Shown here in pieces: positions 59,341 to 64,000 of a stretch of DNA of 64,000 bases (positions are counted from its first letter, which is position 1; every line of letters begins with the position of its first letter). The DNA is from Effrenium voratum (Eukaryota; Sar; Dinophyceae; Suessiales; Symbiodiniaceae). The position numbers and the translations under genes are program-made. The notes under the pieces were generated by a model that was not told where the DNA came from, did no database searches, and saw only the letters and a list, made by a program, of their open reading frames with translations. The stretch covers positions 179,501 through 243,500 of the forward strand of contig CAUJNA010000193.1 of NCBI GenBank assembly GCA_963377175.1, read 5' to 3'.

Positions 59341-59536
59341 ATCATCAGCATCATTCTGTCATTGCCGTGGATTCTGCCCTGCACCCTGCGCCGTGCGCCC
59401 CGAAAAAAAGAGGACTCCGTGGGGATGCTCAAAAAAATCGAAACAAGTCGCCCAGGCCACCCCTGGAGCCTGTTTGAGCTTCAGCTCTGGGGAAAATCCC
59501 TAACCAGTTTTCGTTTCCCGGCGCAGCGCAAAACGA

Positions 59537-59996
59537 GGAGACAAGCTGCTGGCAGGATCAACCTCGTTGCTTCGTCAAAGTCATGACAGCCCTGATTGCA
59601 ATCATGGTTACGCAACGCCAGCATCACCAGCAAATGATGATGACAGCATGATGGTAATCATACCCTACGCATCCGACGCACCCTCAGCATTCACCAATAA
59701 TCGCCGCTACGCATCCGGCACTCATGATGATGATAATGATGATGATGATAATGATGATGATAATGATGACGGCCATGATGATAATCATCAGCACGCATCA
59801 CCAGCAGTGACTCATGACTACGCCATTGCAGCGCTCCCGAATGAGACACTTGAAGCGTATATCAAAAAGATAAGAACGAAGAGACAAGCCATGGTAGGAT
59901 CAACCCGGTTGCTTTGTGAGGGTGACAGCCATGATGGTAATCATCTCTACACATCCTCAGCATCAGCAGTAGCGATGATTACATCCCAGACTGATA

Positions 59997-60047
<51 letters not shown>

Positions 60048-60330
60048 GTGACAGCCATGACGATAATCACCACCGCGCTTCCCCAGCATCACCAGGAGTG
60101 ATGATGATAAGCATGACTACGCTACCTAACCTTGAAACGTAGCTGCCAAGCTCGTGGCAGGATGAACCCTGTTGCTTCGTCAGGATGATTTGAATTGTGT
60201 CTACGCATCACCAGCATCACCGCAGCGCTCATGGCGATGATGACAGCCATGATGACTGGTGAAAACCACGAGGTTCCGTATCACTACTGGCAGGATCAAG
60301 CAAGTTGATTCATCACGCGTGGATCGTATC
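59537..60330. repeat. Degenerate tandem repeat with GAT-rich cores
   Basis: A block containing GGCAGGATCAA...GTTGCTTCGTCA recurs near 59551, 59895, 60158 and 60289, each followed by GACAGCCATGATG-like, AATCAT and CGCATCACCAGCATCACC-like words. GAT or GATAAT runs lie at 59723-59770 and 59999-60046. A 191-codon ORF (59567-60142) translates the repeat as Asp/His/Ser-rich sequence and is probably a by-product. Confidence 0.65.
59999..60046. repeat. (GAT)16 microsatellite
   Basis: About sixteen perfect GAT trinucleotides inside the larger degenerate repeat. Confidence 0.9.
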
Positions 60331-60698
60331 ACGCCCATTCATCAAGAGAAAGAGACCAGCGTGATTGTGACTATGGCGACAAAGAGGATGATGACGACGA
60401 TGATCACCATGGCCGCCCTGCCCGTGCGCCTCGCCCTTGCAGACAAGTAAGTCATACCTATGCAGGGTCAGCTGGTACTCCCTCCCAATGTCATTTGTGA
60501 CCAAAAAGGAAAGCTTGCTTTCGCCTGGATAGTCTTGCTTTCAAGAAATACGTTAATAAAGTTCTTGAGGGACACATGCTGGGCAACTTCTGGCGACCTG
60601 CCAGGGGTAAAGAGGCAGAACGCTAGGGAAGTTAGGTTGCCCAGACACATGCCGGGGAGGTCCTGCGCCTGCTTGGTTCGAGCACAGTTGCACCGCAG

Positions 60699-60798
60699 GA
60701 TGCGGACGAGGCAGCGGCCCTGGTGATCTCGCCCGGGGCCCAAAGGGGACGAGGAGAAAGGGAAGAAGAAGCGCATTCCCGAGCACCGTGGCCCATGA
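60699..60798 (+). CDS. Exon-like patch with two competing frames
   Basis: After CACCGCAG one frame reads DADEAAALVISPGAQRG. A second frame from 60736 reads GPKGDEEKGKKKRIPEHRGP and stops at TGA 60796-60798. Both look coding but are offset by one base with no intron room. A decayed or mis-sequenced exon is possible. Confidence 0.3.
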
Positions 60799-60841
60799 TA
60801 AGTTTCCTCAGGCGAGAACAACAATCAGCAAACAAGAGCTA

Positions 60842-61057
60842 ACCACGACGACGACAACAACGACAACGACAACAGCAACAGCGACAGCAACAGCAACGAC
60901 AACAGCAACAGCAACAGCAACAGCAACGACAACAGCAACAGCAACGACAACAGCAACAGCAACAGCAACGGCAACAGCAACAGCAACAGCAACGACAACA
61001 GCAACAGCAACAGCAACATCAACCCCAGCAGCAGCAGCGGCAGCAGCAGCAGTAGCT
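60842..61057. repeat. (CAA/CAG/CGA)n trinucleotide repeat
   Basis: About 215 bases of CAACAG with a CGA or CGG every four to six triplets. One + frame would give QQQQR-type repeats ending at TAG 61053-61055, but a stop directly precedes it. The other frames give Thr/Ala or Asn/Ser. Not supported as a gene. Confidence 0.9.
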
Positions 61058-61260
61058 GCAACAACAACCAACAGCCAGTTATGAAGAGGGGTGAGAGAAT
61101 TGGGCTTGCATGTGTTTGATCCTTGAGAAGCGATTTCAGCCTTTTCCTTCAATGCGTACTGTTATACCATCTCACAGTCCCAGGATGAACCAAACTCAAG
61201 CAATTATCCAAATTCTGGGTAACTGGTGCAATTTCTATATGTCAAGTAGGGTGCTGTGAA

Positions 61261-61458
61261 ATGTTTTTCCAGCCACTCATGGTGGCTGATCATTCCAAAA
61301 CCTGCGGTCTAATCCCCATCAGGAGGGAGCAGAGACACACGGCAGCAGATTTATCAGCTATTGAAGTGATAAGAAAAGATGGCCAAGTTGCCACAAGTGC
61401 CAAACAAGTGATGCAACAACTTGATTTTGCCAAAATCATGCTCAGTGCCTTTTCCTGA
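61261..61458 (+). CDS. Weak candidate terminal exon
   Basis: A good acceptor (AATGTTTTTCCAG, ending 61272) precedes PLMVADHSKTCGLIPIRREQ, RHTAADLSAIEVIRKDGQVA, open to TGA at 61456-61458. Codon bias is weaker than in other exons and a minus ORF overlaps fully. Confidence 0.3.
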   Translation: MFFQPLMVADHSKTCGLIPIRREQRHTAADLSAIEVIRKDGQVATSAKQVMQQLDFAKIMLSAFS

Positions 61459-62031
61459 GTGCGTGCCATGTTCCAGTCGAACGGTGTACCAAATTCCCCT
61501 TTTCCCAACTTGCAACATTGTCTCATGGTTCTATGTTTCAACAAGTATCAGATTTTGGGTTGGGCTCTCAGGCAGGTCACCATGGACATTACAAAGAAGG
61601 CTTTGGGTGTGGTTGTTTTGAGAACACTTTTAGGGTGGACGGAAATTCAAAGGGAGTTGCCAATCTTCGGGTTCCCTCATTTTGAGACACCCTTCTGTGT
61701 TAATGTGTTTTTCCAGAAGGCTTGCGTTGCCTTGGTGTCTCACGTTGCCGGAGAACTTCAAGTGTAGAGGTCGCGCCTACAGTCCATTGCCCTTGCAAGA
61801 TGCCAGGGCCGGTGAGGAGCTGAAGCGGCTACATTGGCCTTGGTCCCAGCCATTCCCTGTACTTGACATGCCGAACGCCGGACCTGGAAGGAAGGGACTG
61901 TTCCAGTGGGACAAAAAAATGTTTGCTTCTTTTTCACGCCACAAGACACTAGAACTCATCAACGACAAGTCCCAAGTCCAAAGTCGCCAGGCTCACAGCG
62001 CTTGATGTTTTTGTTTCGTTTTGTTAGGCAG
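61459..62031. other. No supported gene
   Basis: ORFs of about 100 codons without domain or coding composition; probable intron before the exon at 62032. Confidence 0.4.
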
Positions 62032-62300
62032 CACGAGGCCTGCACTGCACAGGCGCTACATCCTGCCGGCCTTCGAAGCGCTGCAGAGAAACGCCAGCGA
62101 GGAGATCTCCTGCGCCGCCGCCTCGGAGCGCGGAACGCGCCGTCCGGGTTTCAAGCGAGCGGGTTCGGGTTCGGGGGGCTCGTGGCTCTGGATGGGAAAA
62201 GGAGGCACCGAGTGTTGCCAGTTGTTCAGCATGCAGCCGCCGACCGTGGGAATGAGTACACGTACCGGCCGGGAACTTGCCGAGTACATTGCGGCTCTTT
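62032..62300 (+). CDS. Well-formed internal exon, function unknown
   Basis: A strong pyrimidine tract and AG (TTTCGTTTTGTTAGGCAG, ending 62031) precede an open frame of about 90 codons: TRPALHRRYILPAFEALQRN, ASEEISCAAASERGTRRPGF, then a Ser/Gly linker and TGRELAEYIAALC. A consensus donor GTGAGT follows at 62301. Composition is strongly coding. The ends suggest helical segments. No family recognised. Confidence 0.58.
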
Positions 62301-64000
62301 GTGAGTGTTTGTTGAGGAGCTTCGACATGTGAATACGAATAAGAAACCGTTTCCCTGCTTCCCATTTTGTGAGTGTGGTGGGGCATCTTGCGTTTGTGTT
62401 GGACTATATAGTTGGATGGCAAGACCTTGGCGCGTTTGGCTCATCGGGCGGGGAAGCGTAGTATGCCAAGGACATTTCGGCGATCTTTCTGCAAGCTTGT
62501 GTTCCGCCGTGGCAAGATAGTGACAAGACATGTTAAGACGTCATTTGGGCGAGCAATCAAACCAATCGATGGAATTTGCTGACATGTGATAAAGTAAAGA
62601 CATGTTCAGTCAAATATCAAAACATCCAACGTGAACCGAACCCCGTCACTTGTGTCATGTTGTTCACGAGTTATCATCTTGCATCATTGTGTCGGGGCTT
62701 GCGTGTTCGCGTTGTATGGGGACACTTTGGGCTGCAAAGATGGATCCTTGTGACCCCCTCCTTCCCGGCACGGAAGGTGGTGCAGCGAATGGAGGCAAAG
62801 CGGAACGTATCGCATTGTGGCAGAGTCAAGTTGACGTCCAGCATAGACACTCCTTGTGGGGCCCGTCACCTTGCTGAAGTCCCTGGCAACAAGATGCAGG
62901 AAAGCTGTTTCCCATCAGGGTCTTCAGTACGCTATGTCTTTTGTGGCCAAGATGGCTTGCTGTTGAATGATTGTTTTCCCCGACGTAACTTTGTGCTGGT
63001 GATTATTTGTGTTGCCTGTTGTCCCAAATGTGCAAGACCATTTGCGTATGGACATTGTTCAGTGCCTACACACACACATTCACATGCACATGCACTTGCA
63101 CGCTCACACGCGCAAACCACGCACCTTCGCGTTTCAACACTGAAAACTGGAAATCAGCTAGAACTTTGCTTTGGCATTAGCCCTTTCCTGTGCTTGTCCT
63201 GGGCCACTATCTATTAGCACCTGCAGACAAGAAGGCAAGCTTCTGCAATGTTTTAGTCTGCTGATGTGTTCTATGCCTTCAGCGGGCGTTGCGTGGAACA
63301 TCTGAAACAGCTGAAAGCCAGGCGTGTGTGAACACGCCCATTGTCAATTTGATGTGCAGTCCACAGGAACCAAGACAACACGCTGTATCCAGGGTCGGCA
63401 GATCAGAGAAAGTATAGAACATGAGAGGCCCAAGAGCCCTCCTTCCCAACCACGCCACATGGCAACATGCTTTGTGGGATGCAGATGGCAGCTCTGAACT
63501 CAGGCAGTGCTCTTGCACCTCCCATTGCATTGTTTCGGGGGAGGATGGTACGGAGCCAGGCACATCGTCGGCTGCTTGGGGCGGTGGGTACTATGCTGCA
63601 GTCAGAGGCGGGGGCCGGTCTCGGGAGAGCGTTTCTGCTTCTCTCTATGCAGGATTTGGTTTGTTTCTGCCTGACTGGGGTTTGGTCGTCTTGGCCGGAG
63701 GGTGAGACAGGGAAACCGGCTGAATGTGATCTACCGCGTTTGCTTGTTTGCCAGTTGTCGCATTTTTCACAGCGCGCACTCAAAGCTGGACACAGGAGAT
63801 GGTCTGTTTAGAGGCGACCGCTGCTGCCTTTGGGCGCACCCTCCAAAGCCGCATGGAAGAGTCCGTTAGTCTTAGTTGGCTGTCGCAAATGTGTAGTGGT
63901 TTTCTTCCTATGATATAGATCATCCCAGGACAAAGCGGAGACTTTGCCGCTCTTTGCTTCTTTCTTGGAGGTTGCTGCTGATATGGCCGTGGGTCAAAAC
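62301..64000. other. No supported gene
   Basis: Longest ORF is 213 codons (62576-63217 on +), but it ends in a CACACA-rich stretch (63068-63118) and has no domain. Other ORFs overlap on both strands. Confidence 0.45.

Noticed and set aside
62576..63217. 213-codon + ORF
   Set aside because: Composition is not coding-like and it runs into a CACACA repeat; no domain.

Overview
The window looks like nuclear DNA of a dinoflagellate, possibly a symbiodiniacean or relative. It has mid-range GC, no bacterial-style long genes, and short coding exons scattered among kilobases of non-coding DNA. Several introns only work with GC (and once GA) 5' splice sites, with AG|G at the 3' end. There are plant-type TTTAGGG telomere-like motifs, much simple-sequence DNA, and a same-strand tandem gene array. 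Every exon I could support reads on the + strand. I identify the species no further, and no rRNA, tRNA, CRISPR or bacterial operon is visible.

Central array (about 16.0-34.1 kb): five head-to-tail copies of a 3.5-4.0 kb unit. Each carries an apparently intact four-exon gene for a 201-203 residue RNA-binding protein: N-terminal RRM, Gly-Lys-rich linker, cold-shock domain and Gly-Lys-rich tail. Two of the three introns have GC donors in all five copies. The first four spacers carry an 8-bp minisatellite of 9-12 units. It sits inside a sequence related to a Pro/Ala/Tyr-rich exon found unexpanded just upstream of copy 1. One spacer holds a 554-bp insertion flanked by a 5-bp duplication.

Flanks: 0-15 kb is mostly non-coding, with a few short exons, an inverted repeat with degenerate repeats (6.6-6.9 kb), two outward-facing telomere-like motifs and a polypurine tract (11.9-12.3 kb). 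From 34 to 58 kb there are many short + strand exons. They include a J-domain (DnaJ-type) co-chaperone gene split over at least three exons (41.97-43.25 kb) and several unidentified genes, two of which have stop-containing final exons. From 58 to 61 kb the DNA is dominated by low-complexity repeats. A last well-formed exon lies at 62.03-62.30 kb.

Exon calls outside the array and the J-domain gene are single-sequence judgements (codon-like composition, an open frame, a plausible AG acceptor). Treat them as candidates. The array gene is much better supported: five copies compare with each other, differences are largely synonymous or conservative, and the splice phases rebuild a complete cold-shock domain.
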